Below, in pieces: positions 9,535-18,537 of a stretch of DNA of 64,000 nt. The position numbers and the translations under genes were made by a program. The notes under the pieces were generated by a model. It was not told the origin of the DNA and did no database searches. It was given only the letters and a program-made list of their open reading frames with translations. How positions within the stretch are numbered: the first letter of the stretch is position 1; every line of letters starts with the position of its first letter. The stretch covers positions 4,053,001 through 4,117,000 of the forward strand of contig NZ_NQYC01000001.1 of assembly GCF_003600835.1 (NCBI RefSeq), written 5' to 3'. Source of the DNA: Bacillus sp. PK3_68 (GTDB lineage: Bacteria > Bacillota > Bacilli > Bacillales > Domibacillaceae).

Positions 9535-9670
9535 TATTTGTGAACGAAAGTAACTGTGTGCATATTTCAAATTATACTTATAAGCTGGAACAGGAGCTCT
9601 TTAAAGTTAGAGTTTGTTTACGAATCAACATCGTTATTTATTTAGTGTAGCGCTCCTCCTGCTTCTGACT

Positions 9671-9814
9671 GAGCCGCTTCTGCTTTTCTTTGTCCAGCTT
9701 CAGGCGCTTGCGCGTACACGGATTTCGCTCTCTCAGTCGGAGTTTGGAAAGCAACTCCTCGTCGAGAGCTCCAATCCGCTATCGCGCAGAACGAGCGCCT
9801 TCCGCATTTCTTTT
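9671..9814 (-). repeat. Inverted copy of the ~124-bp hairpin repeat family, upstream of sigG
   Basis: Read on the minus strand, 9692-9814 matches the units at 59661-59908 closely. It folds into five nested perfect helices: GGCGCT/AGCGCC, GCGCG/CGCGC, CGGATT/AATCCG, GCTCTC/GAGAGC and GGAGTT/AACTCC. Bases 9671-9691 look like the start of a second, truncated unit, because the junction AAGCTGGACAAAGAAAAG resembles those in the tandem array. Together with the sigE terminator and the sigG promoter it accounts for most of the 425-bp sigE-sigG gap. It encodes no plausible protein. Confidence 0.85.
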
Positions 9815-9816
9815 AT

Positions 9817-9846
9817 GCATAGTTTTCTTTTTGTGGGGAGATACTG
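9817..9846 (+). promoter_or_regulatory. Forespore (sigma-F/sigma-G type) promoter of sigG
   Basis: GCATA (9817-9821), a 15-bp spacer and GGAGATACTG (9837-9846) match the GYATA-N15-GGNNANANTR pattern recognised by sigma-F and sigma-G. It lies 41 bp before the sigG start codon. In B. subtilis sigG is transcribed in the forespore first by sigma-F and then autoregulated. The repeat upstream ends only 2 bp before the -35 element. Confidence 0.75.
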
Positions 9847-9886
9847 TTGGTTGTACAGCAGTTCCTGCGAGGAGGGAAATTTCATA

Positions 9887-10663
9887 ATGGCGCGTAATAA
9901 AGTGGAGATATGCGGTGTGGATACTTCGAAGCTTCCCGTGTTAAAAAATGAAGAGATGCGAGATTTATTCCGTCGTCTTCAGGGAGGAGAGCTGAGTGCA
10001 CGGGAAAAGCTTGTAAATGGAAATTTGCGGCTCGTGTTAAGCGTAATTCAACGGTTTAATAATCGCGGTGAATATGTAGATGACTTATTTCAAGTCGGCT
10101 GTATTGGACTAATGAAATCGATTGATAATTTTGACTTAAGCCATAATGTCCGTTTTTCTACATATGCTGTGCCTATGATTATCGGCGAAATTCGGCGATA
10201 TTTGCGTGACAACAATCCAATCAGAGTTTCTCGTTCGCTGCGGGATATTGCCTATAAAGCCCTGCAGGTGAGGGAGAGGTTGATTGCTGAAACATCAAAG
10301 GAGCCGACGGCTGAAGAGATCAGCAGGGAGCTTGATGTACCGAAGGAAGAAATTGTATTCGCCCTCGATGCGATTCAAGATCCGGTTTCTTTATTTGAGC
10401 CAATTTATAATGATGGCGGTGATCCGATTTTTGTTATGGATCAATTAAGTGATGACAGTCATAAAGATACGCAATGGATCGAGGAGATCGCTTTAAAAGA
10501 AGGATTGAAAAGGCTGAATGATCGAGAGAAAATGATTATCCGTAAACGATTTTTTCAAGGAAAGACACAAATGGAAGTTGCTGAAGAAATTGGTATTTCG
10601 CAAGCTCAAGTATCCAGGCTTGAAAAAGCAGCTATTAAACAAATGAATAAAAATATTAATTAA
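9887..10663 (+). CDS. sigG: RNA polymerase sporulation sigma factor sigma-G
   Basis: Sigma-G drives late forespore transcription, including SASP and germination genes. The ATG at 9887 follows GAGGAGGGAAA and gives 258 residues beginning MARNKVEICGVDTSKLP, nearly identical to B. subtilis; an open frame extends upstream into the repeat but has no conserved sequence there. Region 2 (EYVDDLFQVGCIGLMKSID), region 3 and region 4 (GKTQMEVAEEIGISQAQVSRLEK) are complete. There is no pro-sequence, as expected. It has its own forespore promoter, separated from sigE by a terminator. Confidence 0.98.
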   Translation: MARNKVEICGVDTSKLPVLKNEEMRDLFRRLQGGELSAREKLVNGNLRLVLSVIQRFNNRGEYVDDLFQVGCIGLMKSIDNFDLSHNVRFSTYAVPMIIGEIRRYLRDNNPIRVSRSLRDIAYKALQVRERLIAETSKEPTAEEISRELDVPKEEIVFALDAIQDPVSLFEPIYNDGGDPIFVMDQLSDDSHKDTQWIEEIALKEGLKRLNDREKMIIRKRFFQGKTQMEVAEEIGISQAQVSRLEKAAIKQMNKNIN

Positions 10664-10670
10664 AAGTTGA

Positions 10671-10714
10671 AATAAGACTCTTCCAGGGCGGCCGCCTAAG
10701 AGTCTTATTTTTTA
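10671..10714 (+). terminator. Rho-independent terminator after sigG
   Basis: A perfect 12-bp stem, AATAAGACTCTT with AAGAGTCTTATT, is followed by a T tract. Its loop contains the self-complementary GGCGGCCGCC, which may extend the structure. Confidence 0.88.
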
Positions 10715-10765
10715 TTTCTGCATATAGTAATATATCGGCAACTAAGCATTAAAGGGGGCAAGGCA

Positions 10766-11038
10766 TTGGGAAGAATATCTGATTTTCAGCTGAAGGATAT
10801 TGTCAATGTAGCCAACGGCAAGAAACTTGGAAACATTTCTGATATTCATTTGAATTTAACAGCGGGAACGATCGACTCTATTGTCATTAGTAGTTCCGGA
10901 AAAATATTTGGGCTTTTTGGAAAAGAAGAAGAAATTGTTATTCCTTGGTCACAGATTGTTAAGATTGGAGAAGATGTTATTCTTGTCCGTTATTCTGGGA
11001 ACTCATTATCTGCAGAGGGCGGATCAAGAGAGGAATAA
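10766..11038 (+). CDS. ylmC: PRC-barrel protein YlmC/YmxH
   Basis: A 90-residue single-domain PRC-barrel protein (GRISDFQLKDIVNVANGKKLGNISDI, then FGKEEEIVIPWSQIVKIGEDVILV). The family is conserved in spore formers and often labelled a sporulation protein, but its molecular role is not established. The start is TTG at 10766 after AAGGGGGCAAGG; there is no ATG that would preserve the conserved N-terminus. It opens the ylm cluster after the sigG terminator. Confidence 0.9.
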   Translation: MGRISDFQLKDIVNVANGKKLGNISDIHLNLTAGTIDSIVISSSGKIFGLFGKEEEIVIPWSQIVKIGEDVILVRYSGNSLSAEGGSREE

Positions 11039-11105
11039 TTTGTTTTTCAGTGACGTTTCCTGTTTGATTATGTTACACTAAAAGAAAATGCTCGGGAGTA
11101 GAAAA

Positions 11106-11939
11106 ATGACGGAACCCTTTGTTTCTGCGCATGACAGCTTTTATATAATTAAAGATTGGCACGAGGCAGTACCCGGCCTCGTCGCAGGTTTTTCTACCAA
11201 AGCAGGCGGCGTGAGCACCGGGGATTTTGCCAGTTTGAATACCGGTTTTCATGTGAATGACCGCCCGGAAGATGTAAGAGCCAACCGGATGAAGGTTGGC
11301 CGGCTTCTAGGTTTATCAGCAGAGTCATGGATTGGCGCCTGCCAGACACATGGAAACCGTATTGCTTGCGTAACCGGAGCAGACAGCGGAAAAGGTGCCC
11401 TCGACTATGAGTCAAGCTTTTCGGATACAGATGGTTTTTACACGGAGGAAAAGGGCATCCTGTTAACGCTTGTTTTTGCTGACTGTGTCCCTCTTTACTT
11501 TTTATCTAGAAAGCATAAAAGAGTGGGAACGGCTCATGCGGGCTGGAAAGGAACCGTGCTTGGCATTGGAGCCAGCATGGTAGAACAGTGGAAGAGAGAT
11601 GGAATTAAGCCGGAGGAGATAGAAGCGGTGATCGGTCCGTCGATTTGCCAGAGTTGCTATAAAGTGGACAGCAGGGTGATCGATAAGGCGCGCCAGTGGC
11701 TGGACGATTGTTATCCTCTGCCGTTTTCACCGGTCGCTGGGGAAGCGGGACAGTTCCATCTTTCATTACAAGAGCTGAATAAGCTGATTTTAATGAAAGC
11801 TGGAGTTCCTCCGGAAAATATTCGATCAACGATGCAATGTACAAGCTGTGGTGCAGAGTTTTTTTCGCATCGCCGCGATAAAGGAAAAACAGGAAGAATG
11901 CTAGGGTTCATTGGATGGAAGGAAGGAGTTTCAACGTGA
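11106..11939 (+). CDS. ylmD: YlmD, polyphenol oxidase / purine nucleoside phosphorylase family protein
   Basis: A 277-residue member of the YfiH/LACC1 (DUF152) family. Characterised members are zinc- or copper-dependent purine nucleoside phosphorylase/adenosine deaminase enzymes; older annotation is laccase domain protein. The conserved metal ligands are visible in [16 protein letters not shown] and GTAHAGWKG. The ATG at 11106, after GGGAG, is preferred over one 18 bp upstream. The stop overlaps the ylmE start by 4 bp, so the two are translationally coupled. The exact physiological substrate here is inferred from the family only. Confidence 0.92.
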   Translation: MTEPFVSAHDSFYIIKDWHEAVPGLVAGFSTKAGGVSTGDFASLNTGFHVNDRPEDVRANRMKVGRLLGLSAESWIGACQTHGNRIACVTGADSGKGALDYESSFSDTDGFYTEEKGILLTLVFADCVPLYFLSRKHKRVGTAHAGWKGTVLGIGASMVEQWKRDGIKPEEIEAVIGPSICQSCYKVDSRVIDKARQWLDDCYPLPFSPVAGEAGQFHLSLQELNKLILMKAGVPPENIRSTMQCTSCGAEFFSHRRDKGKTGRMLGFIGWKEGVST

Positions 11940-12607
11940 AAGTAGCAGAAAAGTTGCAGGGTGTACAGCTGCGAATTCAAGAAGCCTGCGAAAGAGCGGG
12001 CAGACAAACAGATGAAGTAAAAGTGATTGCTGTAACTAAGTATGTATCGGTGGAGAGAGCGCAGGAAGCACTCGAGGCCGGGCTCGTTCATCTCGGTGAA
12101 AACCGTGATGAAGGGTTGCTGGAAAAGTGGGACAAGTTAAAAGGAGAGCCTATATGGCATTTCATTGGCAGCTTACAGTCCAGAAAAGTTAAAAATATCA
12201 TTGATAAAGTGTCATACATACATTCACTCGATCGTCTTTCGCTAGCTAAGGAAATTAATAAACGAGCGGAAAAGCCGATTAATTGTTTCATTCAGGTGAA
12301 TGTATCAGGAGAAGAGTCAAAGCATGGATTGTCGCCTGCAGAAGTAATTACATTTGTGGAGCAGCTTGCCAATTACGAGAAAATTGTCCTGTGCGGACTA
12401 ATGACGATGGCGCCGTTAACAGATGATGAGAAGGTGCTGAGAACTTGCTTCAAACAGTTAAAACAGCTTCAGGAGGAAATTCAAAATAAGCAGCTGCCTT
12501 ATGCCCCATGCACGGAGCTATCAATGGGAATGAGCAATGATTATCAAATTGCCATCGAAGAAGGCGCAACAATGGTGAGAATTGGAACGGCACTTGTTGG
12601 TGAATAA
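11936..12607 (+). CDS. ylmE: YlmE, PLP homeostasis protein (YggS/PROSC family)
   Basis: A 223-residue single-domain alanine-racemase-fold protein that binds pyridoxal 5'-phosphate without known catalysis and maintains vitamin B6 and amino-acid balance. The PLP lysine is in VIAVTKYVS, and [14 protein letters not shown] and the phosphate-binding SMGMSNDY block follow. The GTG start at 11936 follows GGAAGGAG and overlaps the ylmD stop (GTGA); it reproduces the family's N-terminus better than the ATG 21 bp upstream. In Gram-positives this gene sits next to sepF, as here. Confidence 0.94.
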   Translation: MKVAEKLQGVQLRIQEACERAGRQTDEVKVIAVTKYVSVERAQEALEAGLVHLGENRDEGLLEKWDKLKGEPIWHFIGSLQSRKVKNIIDKVSYIHSLDRLSLAKEINKRAEKPINCFIQVNVSGEESKHGLSPAEVITFVEQLANYEKIVLCGLMTMAPLTDDEKVLRTCFKQLKQLQEEIQNKQLPYAPCTELSMGMSNDYQIAIEEGATMVRIGTALVGE

Positions 12608-12624
12608 GCCCAGGAGGTGGAGTA

Positions 12625-13062
12625 ATGGGAATCAAATCGAAATTTAAAGCTTTCTTTCTGTTAGATGAGGATGACTATCAGCTAGTGGAAGAAACTGAGT
12701 CTGATGAAGAGGAAAGAACAGCAAAGAGCCCAAAATCCGCAAAGAAAAATGTAGTAAGCCTGCAAAGTGTGCAAAAGTCCTCCAAAGTGATTCTCAGTGA
12801 GCCGCGGGTATTTGCGGAAGCACAAGAAATTGCCGATCATTTGAAAAGCAGACGGGCTGTCATCGTTAATTTGCAGCGCATCCAGCATGATCAGGCAAAG
12901 CGGATCATTGACTTTTTAAGCGGAACGGTTTATGCAGTCGGTGGAGACATTCAACAGCTTGGCCAGAAAATCTTCCTTTGTACGCCGGATAATGTGGAGG
13001 TGGATGGCAACATTACACAGTTTATAACAGAAGACGATACTAATAATACGGGGTGGTCATAA
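12625..13062 (+). CDS. sepF: Cell division protein SepF
   Basis: SepF is a membrane-associated FtsZ partner that bundles and tethers FtsZ filaments and arranges the septum. The 145-residue protein has an N-terminal amphipathic membrane-binding helix ([13 protein letters not shown]), an acidic low-complexity linker, and the globular SepF domain from about residue 55 ([20 protein letters not shown] ... [18 protein letters not shown]). The start follows AGGAGGTGGAG. ylmG starts just after the stop codon. Confidence 0.96.
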   Translation: MGIKSKFKAFFLLDEDDYQLVEETESDEEERTAKSPKSAKKNVVSLQSVQKSSKVILSEPRVFAEAQEIADHLKSRRAVIVNLQRIQHDQAKRIIDFLSGTVYAVGGDIQQLGQKIFLCTPDNVEVDGNITQFITEDDTNNTGWS

Positions 13063-13067
13063 GCAAT

Positions 13068-13330
13068 ATGTTAATCGTAGTCGATTTGCTCGTTAGACTG
13101 ATTGAGCTCTATTCATGGGCTCTTATTATCTATATTTTAATGTCTTGGTTTCCGAATGCCCGCGAAACATCCATTGGACGCTTCCTTGCCAGAATTTGCG
13201 AGCCGTATTTAGAACCTTTTCGGAAGATTGTTCCCCGCTTGGCATGATTGATATTTCGCCACTTGTTGCTTTCTTAGTGTTAAACCTGGCAGTGAGAGGA
13301 TTGCATCAGCTTGCCATTTGGGTAATTTGA
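13068..13330 (+). pseudogene. ylmG: YggT-family membrane protein YlmG, frameshifted as sequenced
   Basis: YlmG is a small two-helix membrane protein of the YggT family, linked by conservation of context to division and envelope maintenance; its mechanism is unknown. The first frame runs from ATG 13068 (a GTG at 13053 is also possible) through [34 protein letters not shown] and stops at 13247. The second helix, [20 protein letters not shown], lies in the -1 frame to 13330. The break is C-run 13233-13236; one more C gives [15 protein letters not shown], the conserved family sequence, and a full protein of 87 residues (90 in B. subtilis). A sequencing error is the likeliest cause. Confidence 0.88.
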
Positions 13331-13347
13331 TAACTTGATTGGATTGC

Positions 13348-13378
13348 AAGGGGAAGCGATGGCTTCCTTTTTTGCTTT
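13348..13378 (+). terminator. Hairpin terminator between ylmG and ylmH
   Basis: AAGGGGAAGC pairs with GCTTCCTTTT (two G-U pairs) around a 4-nt loop and runs into a T tract. It may only partly end the ylm transcript, because ylmH follows within 30 bp. Confidence 0.7.
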
Positions 13379-13405
13379 TTATTTATTATGGAAGGAGAGC
13401 AGACT

Positions 13406-14181
13406 ATGTCATCCATTTATCAGCATTTCCGCCCGGAGGAAAGAGAATTTATTGACCAGGTGCTTGAATGGAAGAGAGAAGCGGCTGAAATGTATGCGCC
13501 AAAGCTGACAGACTTCCTTGATCCGAGAGAACAGGAAATCGTTCAGTCGATTGTTGGAGGGCATGATGACACGGCTGCTTTCTTCTTCGGAGGAACGGAT
13601 CAATCGGAGAGGAAAAGAGCTTATATTTGTCCCGGCTATTTTACCCCCAAGAGAAGGACTTTGATGTTGTTCTATATGAAATTAAATATCCTGATAAATT
13701 TGTCTCTATTACCCATCCTCAAGTGCTTGGCAGTTTAATGGGACTTGGGTTGCGCCGTGGGAAGTTTGGCGATATCCTAACTGATGGAAGAAGGATTCAA
13801 TTTTTAGCTGCAGAAGAAGTCAGCCATTATATTGAGCTGAATTTTAGCCAGGTTGGAAAAACAGCTATTGCACTGGATAGAAGAAGCTATGAGGAAGCTG
13901 TGGTGCAAGAGGAGAGCTGGAAGGAAATGAGCACGACTGTTAGTTCGTTGCGTCTCGATGCAATTTTATCCGCTTTTACAAAGCAGTCAAGACACAAAAT
14001 ACAACTTGCTATCAGAGGAGGACTTGTAAAAGTAAATTGGAAGCAGCAAGAGAATCCGGCTTTTGAATGTACAGAAGGAGATGTATTTTCTGTCAGAGGA
14101 GCAGGGCGAGCCAAGCTGTTAGCCATTGAAGGAAAAACAAAGAAAGAAAAGTGGCGAATTATACTCGGAATGGTAAAATAA
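13406..14181 (+). pseudogene. ylmH: S4-domain RNA-binding protein YlmH, frameshifted as sequenced
   Basis: YlmH is an S4-type RNA-binding protein that binds stalled 50S-peptidyl-tRNA complexes and contributes to ribosome quality control alongside RqcH. The N-terminal part (MSSIYQHFRPEEREFIDQVLEW ... FFGGTDQSERKRAYICPGYFTP) is in one frame, which then runs out of homology. From QEKDFDVVLYEIKYP onward, including the S4 domain (LRLDAILSAFTKQSR ... IRGGLVKVNWK), it continues in the -1 frame. The break is C-run 13644-13648; one more C gives a continuous 258-residue protein, matching 257 in B. subtilis. Its partner rqcH carries the same kind of frameshift in this window. Confidence 0.9.
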
Positions 14182-14287
14182 ATTCTCAAAATTAGAGGAA
14201 TTTTACCACAAACTGTTGAAAAACCTTTATAATATTAAGCAGTGGACAAAAAAATGTGAATGAGAGATTTGCAATGGAGGTGGGCTT

Positions 14288-14797
14288 ATGCCTTTAACGC
14301 CGTTAGATATACATAATAAGGAGTTCAGCAGAGGGTTTCGCGGATATGATGAAGATGAAGTAAATAATTTTTTGAATCAAATTATTAAAGATTACGAATT
14401 AATTATCCGAGAAAAAAAAGAGCTAGAAGAGCAGCTTAATAGCCAAAGCGAAAGACTTGGATATTTTTCGAATATCGAGGAAACACTAAATAAATCTATT
14501 GTTATTGCCCAGGAAACAGCAGAGGAAGTTAAAAGAAATGCCCATAAAGAAGCCAAGCTTCTTATTCGGGAAGCGGAAAAGAATGCAGACCGCATTGTAA
14601 ATGAGTCGCTGGCAAAAGCGAGAAAGATTGCTATCGAAATCGAAGAGCTGAAAAAACAATCGAAGGTGTTTCGCACACGCTTCAAGATGTTAATGGAAGC
14701 GCAGCTTGATTTGCTTAATAATGATGATTGGGATGCACTAATGGAGTTTGAAGTAGATAATGATGAACTTGAGAAACTAAGTGAAGAAAAATTGTAA
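14288..14797 (+). CDS. divIVA: Septum site-determining / polar scaffold protein DivIVA
   Basis: DivIVA senses negative membrane curvature at poles and septa and recruits MinJ, and in sporulation RacA. The 169-residue protein begins MPLTPLDIHNKEFSRGFRGYDEDEVNNFL, the lipid-binding domain with its crossed-loop Phe and Arg, followed by a long coiled coil that covers most of residues 30-150. The start follows GGAGGTGGG. A possible sigma-H-like signal (AGAGGAATT at about 14194) precedes it, but support is weak. A strong promoter for ileS begins 3 bp after its stop codon. Confidence 0.97.
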   Translation: MPLTPLDIHNKEFSRGFRGYDEDEVNNFLNQIIKDYELIIREKKELEEQLNSQSERLGYFSNIEETLNKSIVIAQETAEEVKRNAHKEAKLLIREAEKNADRIVNESLAKARKIAIEIEELKKQSKVFRTRFKMLMEAQLDLLNNDDWDALMEFEVDNDELEKLSEEKL

Positions 14798-14799
14798 GC

Positions 14800-14828
14800 T
14801 TGACGAACCGCTAGACAATTTTTATAAT
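14800..14828 (+). promoter_or_regulatory. Sigma-A promoter of the ileS T-box transcript
   Basis: TTGACG (14800-14805) and a perfect TATAAT (14823-14828) have the ideal 17-bp spacer. Transcription would start near 14835, just before the T-box leader. Confidence 0.85.
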
Positions 14829-14835
14829 TGAAACA

Positions 14836-15097
14836 TTAGAAAAGCGAATAACATACATGCGATGATAGGGAGAGTACATTTTTCAATTTTTTAAGCGAGT
14901 CGGGGAACGGTGTGAGCCTGATATAAGCGAAAAATGGAAAATCACCCTGGAGCGCTCTTTTCGAACGACGGATCAAGTAGGGAAGAGCGAGTCATTCACG
15001 ATACGAATGCTTGAGTGAACACATTTTTGTGTTAAGCAGGGTGGCACCGCGGGAAACCTTCTCGTCCCTTTTTTAGGGATGAGAAGGTTTTTTTTGT
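14836..15097 (+). promoter_or_regulatory. T-box riboswitch (tRNA-Ile) upstream of ileS
   Basis: The leader has all main T-box parts: a stem I region with the GGTGTGAGCC-type distal loop, the specifier codon ATC (14941-14943, isoleucine) in the context GAAAATCACC, the T-box sequence AGGGTGGCACCGCGG (15038-15052) that pairs with the tRNA acceptor end, and an intrinsic terminator (15055-15069 with 15075-15089, then a T run). Uncharged tRNA-Ile should stabilise the antiterminator and switch on ileS. It fills the divIVA-ileS gap. Confidence 0.95.
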
Positions 15098-15133
15098 TTA
15101 AAGCCACAGCTGTAAAAAAAGGAGGAGCTATGA

Positions 15134-17905
15134 ATGGAGTATAAAGATACGTTATTAATGCCAAAGACAGAATTCCCAATGCGCGGCAATTTGCCAAAGC
15201 GTGAACCGGATATGCAGAAAAAATGGGAAGAAATGGATATTTATAAAAAGGTTCAAGAGCGGACGAAAGGGCGGCCGATGTTTATCCTGCATGATGGCCC
15301 TCCATATGCGAATGGTGATATTCATATGGGACATGCGCTTAATAAGATTTTGAAGGACTTTATTGTCCGTTATAAATCAATGAGCGGCTTTCAGGCACCA
15401 TATGTGCCTGGTTGGGATACGCATGGACTGCCGATTGAGCAGGCGCTGACAAACAAAGGGGTAAAACGGAAAGAAATGACAATCGCGGAATTCCGTAAGC
15501 TATGTGAAGAGTATGCCTATGAACAAATAGCTAACCAGAAAGAACAATTTAAGCATTTAGGCGTACGCGGAGACTGGGACAACCCTTATATTACGTTAAA
15601 GCCAGAATATGAAGCGCAGCAAATTAAAGTATTCGGTGAGATGGCGAAGAAAGGATATATTTATAAAGGATTGCGACCTGTATATTGGTCTCCATCCAGT
15701 GAGTCTGCTCTTGCTGAAGCTGAAATTGAATATAAAGATAAGCGTTCTCCATCTATTTATGTTGCTTTCGATGTGAAAGACGGAAAAGGCGTGTTGGAGG
15801 AAGGTACAAAAATTGTTATTTGGACGACAACACCGTGGACGATTCCTGCCAACCTCGGAATTTCCGTTCATCCTGAGTTAACGTATGCAGTGATCGAAGC
15901 GGACGGAGAACGATACGTCGTAGTGGAAGATTTAGTGGAAGAAGTAGCTTCTAAAGTAGGTTGGGAATCCTATCAAGTAGCGAAAACAGTAAAAGGAGCA
16001 GAGCTAGAATATATCGTAGCGAAGCATCCACTATACGGAAGGGATTCTCTCGTGATGCTTGGAGAACACGTAACGACAGATGCGGGAACAGGCTGTGTAC
16101 ATACAGCACCAGGCCATGGGGAAGATGACTTTATCATCGGTAAAAAATATGGGCTGGACGTTCTTTGCCCGGTTAATGATCGTGGGGTTATGACAGAAGA
16201 AGCAACAGGCTTTGCTGGTCTATTCTACGACGAGGCAAACAAACCGATTACCGAAAAACTAGAAGAAGCCGGTGCTCTTTTAAAACTAGAGTTCTTTACG
16301 CATTCTTATCCACATGATTGGCGGACGAAAAAACCGGTTATTTTCCGAGCAACAGCACAGTGGTTTGCATCGATTGACAAATTCCGCGACGAACTTCTTA
16401 AAGCAGTAAAAGAAACAAAGTGGGTACCTGCATGGGGAGAAACACGCCTATTCAACATGGTGCGTGACCGCGGAGACTGGTGTATTTCTCGTCAGCGTGC
16501 ATGGGGAGTGCCGATCCCGGTTTTCTATGCTGAAAATAACGAGCCAATTATCACAGACGAAACAATTGCTCATGTATCTGAATTGTTCCGCGAGCATGGT
16601 TCAAATGTTTGGTTTGAAAGGGAAGCAAAGGACTTGCTTCCAGAAGGCTTTACCCATCCAGGCAGCCCGAACGGCCAGTTCACAAAAGAAACGGATATTA
16701 TGGATGTGTGGTTTGATTCAGGCTCTTCTCATCAGGCTGTACTTGAAGAGCGCGAAGATTTGCAGCGTCCGGCTGATCTCTATCTTGAAGGATCAGACCA
16801 ATATCGCGGCTGGTTTAACTCTTCATTAACAACAGCGGTAGCTGTTACTGGCAAGGCTCCTTACAAAGGGGTGCTCAGCCATGGCTTTGCGCTTGATGGT
16901 GAAGGCCGCAAAATGAGTAAGTCACTAGGAAATGTTGTTGTCCCTTCCAAAGTAATGAAGCAGCTCGGAGCTGATATTTTACGCTTGTGGGTAGCATCAG
17001 TGGATTTTCAGGCAGACGTTCGTGTATCCGATGCGATTTTGAAGCAAGTAGCAGAAGTTTACCGGAAGATCCGTAATACATTCCGTTTCTTGCTTGGTAA
17101 CTTGGCTGATTTTGAACCAGCTCGTGACACAGTCACGTACGAAAATCTACGAGAAGTGGATCAATTCATGCTCGTAAAACTGAATGGTCTAATTAAAGAA
17201 GTTCATCATCATTATGAAAACTATGAGTTTGCGGCCATTTATCATGCGGTTAATAATTTCTGCACAGTCGACTTGAGTGCGTTCTATCTTGATTTTGCTA
17301 AAGATATTTTATATATTGAACCGGAAAGCCATAAAGATCGTCGTGCGATTCAAACGGTTCTTTATGAAACATTGCTTGCCTTAACGAAGCTTTTATCGCC
17401 AATTCTATCGCATACGGCTGATGAAGTTTGGGCACATGTACCAGGAGTATCGGAAGAAAGCGTCCAGCTGACAGATATGCCTGAGTGGAAAGAATTAACC
17501 GGCGCAGCAGAACTAACAGATAAATGGACTAAGTTTATGAATCTGCGCGATGATATTTTAAAAGCACTTGAAGCAGCACGAAATGAAAAAGTGATTGGAA
17601 AATCATTAACGGCGAAAGTCACCGTTTATACGGATAATGAAGCAGGTGCCCTGCTTGACTCTATCCAGGAAGATGTGAAACAACTGTTAATCGTTTCTGG
17701 TTTTGAACGGGGAGGAACAAAAGCCGAAGCCCCTGAAAATGCCCTTCATTTTGATCATGTAGCGGTTGTGGTTGAAAAAGCAGAAGGAGAAACGTGTGAG
17801 CGCTGCTGGATTGTTTCTACTGAAGTAGGAGAGGATTCGAAGCATCCGACACTCTGTCCACGGTGTGCGGAAGTTGTTTCAGAGCATTATTCAGAAGTAA
17901 AGTAA
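15134..17905 (+). CDS. ileS: Isoleucyl-tRNA synthetase
   Basis: This class I synthetase charges tRNA-Ile and edits valine. The 923-residue protein has the HIGH-type signature HMGH at residues 64-67, the CP1 editing domain, the KMSKS loop at 593-597, an anticodon-binding domain, and a C-terminal zinc finger with CERC (888-891) and CPRC (908-911). This is the bacterial, non-mupirocin-resistant type judged by overall similarity to B. subtilis. The ATG at 15134 follows AAAGGAGGAGC; an ATG 4 bp upstream is out of frame. Expression is controlled by the T-box leader. Confidence 0.98.
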   Translation: MEYKDTLLMPKTEFPMRGNLPKREPDMQKKWEEMDIYKKVQERTKGRPMFILHDGPPYANGDIHMGHALNKILKDFIVRYKSMSGFQAPYVPGWDTHGLPIEQALTNKGVKRKEMTIAEFRKLCEEYAYEQIANQKEQFKHLGVRGDWDNPYITLKPEYEAQQIKVFGEMAKKGYIYKGLRPVYWSPSSESALAEAEIEYKDKRSPSIYVAFDVKDGKGVLEEGTKIVIWTTTPWTIPANLGISVHPELTYAVIEADGERYVVVEDLVEEVASKVGWESYQVAKTVKGAELEYIVAKHPLYGRDSLVMLGEHVTTDAGTGCVHTAPGHGEDDFIIGKKYGLDVLCPVNDRGVMTEEATGFAGLFYDEANKPITEKLEEAGALLKLEFFTHSYPHDWRTKKPVIFRATAQWFASIDKFRDELLKAVKETKWVPAWGETRLFNMVRDRGDWCISRQRAWGVPIPVFYAENNEPIITDETIAHVSELFREHGSNVWFEREAKDLLPEGFTHPGSPNGQFTKETDIMDVWFDSGSSHQAVLEEREDLQRPADLYLEGSDQYRGWFNSSLTTAVAVTGKAPYKGVLSHGFALDGEGRKMSKSLGNVVVPSKVMKQLGADILRLWVASVDFQADVRVSDAILKQVAEVYRKIRNTFRFLLGNLADFEPARDTVTYENLREVDQFMLVKLNGLIKEVHHHYENYEFAAIYHAVNNFCTVDLSAFYLDFAKDILYIEPESHKDRRAIQTVLYETLLALTKLLSPILSHTADEVWAHVPGVSEESVQLTDMPEWKELTGAAELTDKWTKFMNLRDDILKALEAARNEKVIGKSLTAKVTVYTDNEAGALLDSIQEDVKQLLIVSGFERGGTKAEAPENALHFDHVAVVVEKAEGETCERCWIVSTEVGEDSKHPTLCPRCAEVVSEHYSEVK

Positions 17906-17948
17906 GATGGATAAAGGAAAGTCGGTAATATCGGCTTAAATGGGAGGT

Positions 17949-18030
17949 TGTCCTGCAAGTGTCGGTTCTGATAAATTATGCCTTACGGGTAATTATCGGA
18001 AACGCCTGTTGCTTGCAGGGCAGCTTTTTT
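17949..18030 (+). terminator. Long-loop hairpin with T tract between ileS and lspA (possible terminator or attenuator)
   Basis: TGTCCTGCAAG (17949-17959) pairs with CTTGCAGGGCA (18012-18022) over 11 positions with one U-G pair, enclosing about 52 nt. A run of six T residues follows. It could terminate ileS transcripts or modulate lspA. In B. subtilis a DksA-like gene (ylyA) occupies this place; it is absent here. Confidence 0.5.
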
Positions 18031-18069
18031 AATGGATCGAAAAAGATGGGCAAGAATGGAGGAGTTTCC

Positions 18070-18537
18070 TTGTACTATTTATTAGCATTGCTAGTAATTT
18101 TGCTTGATCAGTGGACAAAGTGGTTGGTTGTAAAGGGTATGGAAATCGGTGAAAGCGTAGAAATTATTAAAAATTTCTTTTATATTACTTCCCATCGTAA
18201 CCGGGGAGCTGCCTGGGGGATGTTGGAAGGGCAGTTTTGGCTGTTCTATGTCATTACGGTTGCTGTGGTGGCAGGAATTGTTTATTATATGCAGACAGAG
18301 GCAAAAAACAAACCGCTCATGAAGAGTGCTCTGGCTTTTTTGCTTGGAGGAGCGATTGGAAATTTTATTGATCGTGTATTCCGTAAAGAAGTTGTTGATT
18401 TTGTGAACACGTATATTTTCAACTATGATTTCCCAATATTTAATATTGCTGACGCAGCGCTGACAATCGGTGTGATTTTGCTGCTCATCGCCGTATTTAT
18501 TGAGGACAAGAAAGAAAAGAGGAAGTTGAATGGATAG
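18070..18537 (+). CDS. lspA: Lipoprotein signal peptidase (signal peptidase II)
   Basis: LspA is a four-helix membrane aspartyl protease that cleaves prolipoproteins before the lipidated cysteine. The TTG at 18070, after TGGAGGAG, gives 155 residues starting [20 protein letters not shown], which matches the family; in-frame upstream ATG codons would add a non-conserved extension through the preceding hairpin. The catalytic motifs are [10 protein letters not shown] and [11 protein letters not shown], with the conserved [13 protein letters not shown] block between helices. It overlaps rluD by 8 bp. Confidence 0.94.
   Translation: MYYLLALLVILLDQWTKWLVVKGMEIGESVEIIKNFFYITSHRNRGAAWGMLEGQFWLFYVITVAVVAGIVYYMQTEAKNKPLMKSALAFLLGGAIGNFIDRVFRKEVVDFVNTYIFNYDFPIFNIADAALTIGVILLLIAVFIEDKKEKRKLNG

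Noticed and set aside
9614-9886. N-terminal extension of sigG of 91 codons
   Set aside because: It translates the inverted repeat and the forespore promoter; the conserved sigma-G start with a good ribosome-binding site is at 9887.
10683-10697. GC-rich palindrome GGCGGCCGCC as a protein-binding site
   Set aside because: It lies in the loop of the sigG terminator and is explained as part of that hairpin.
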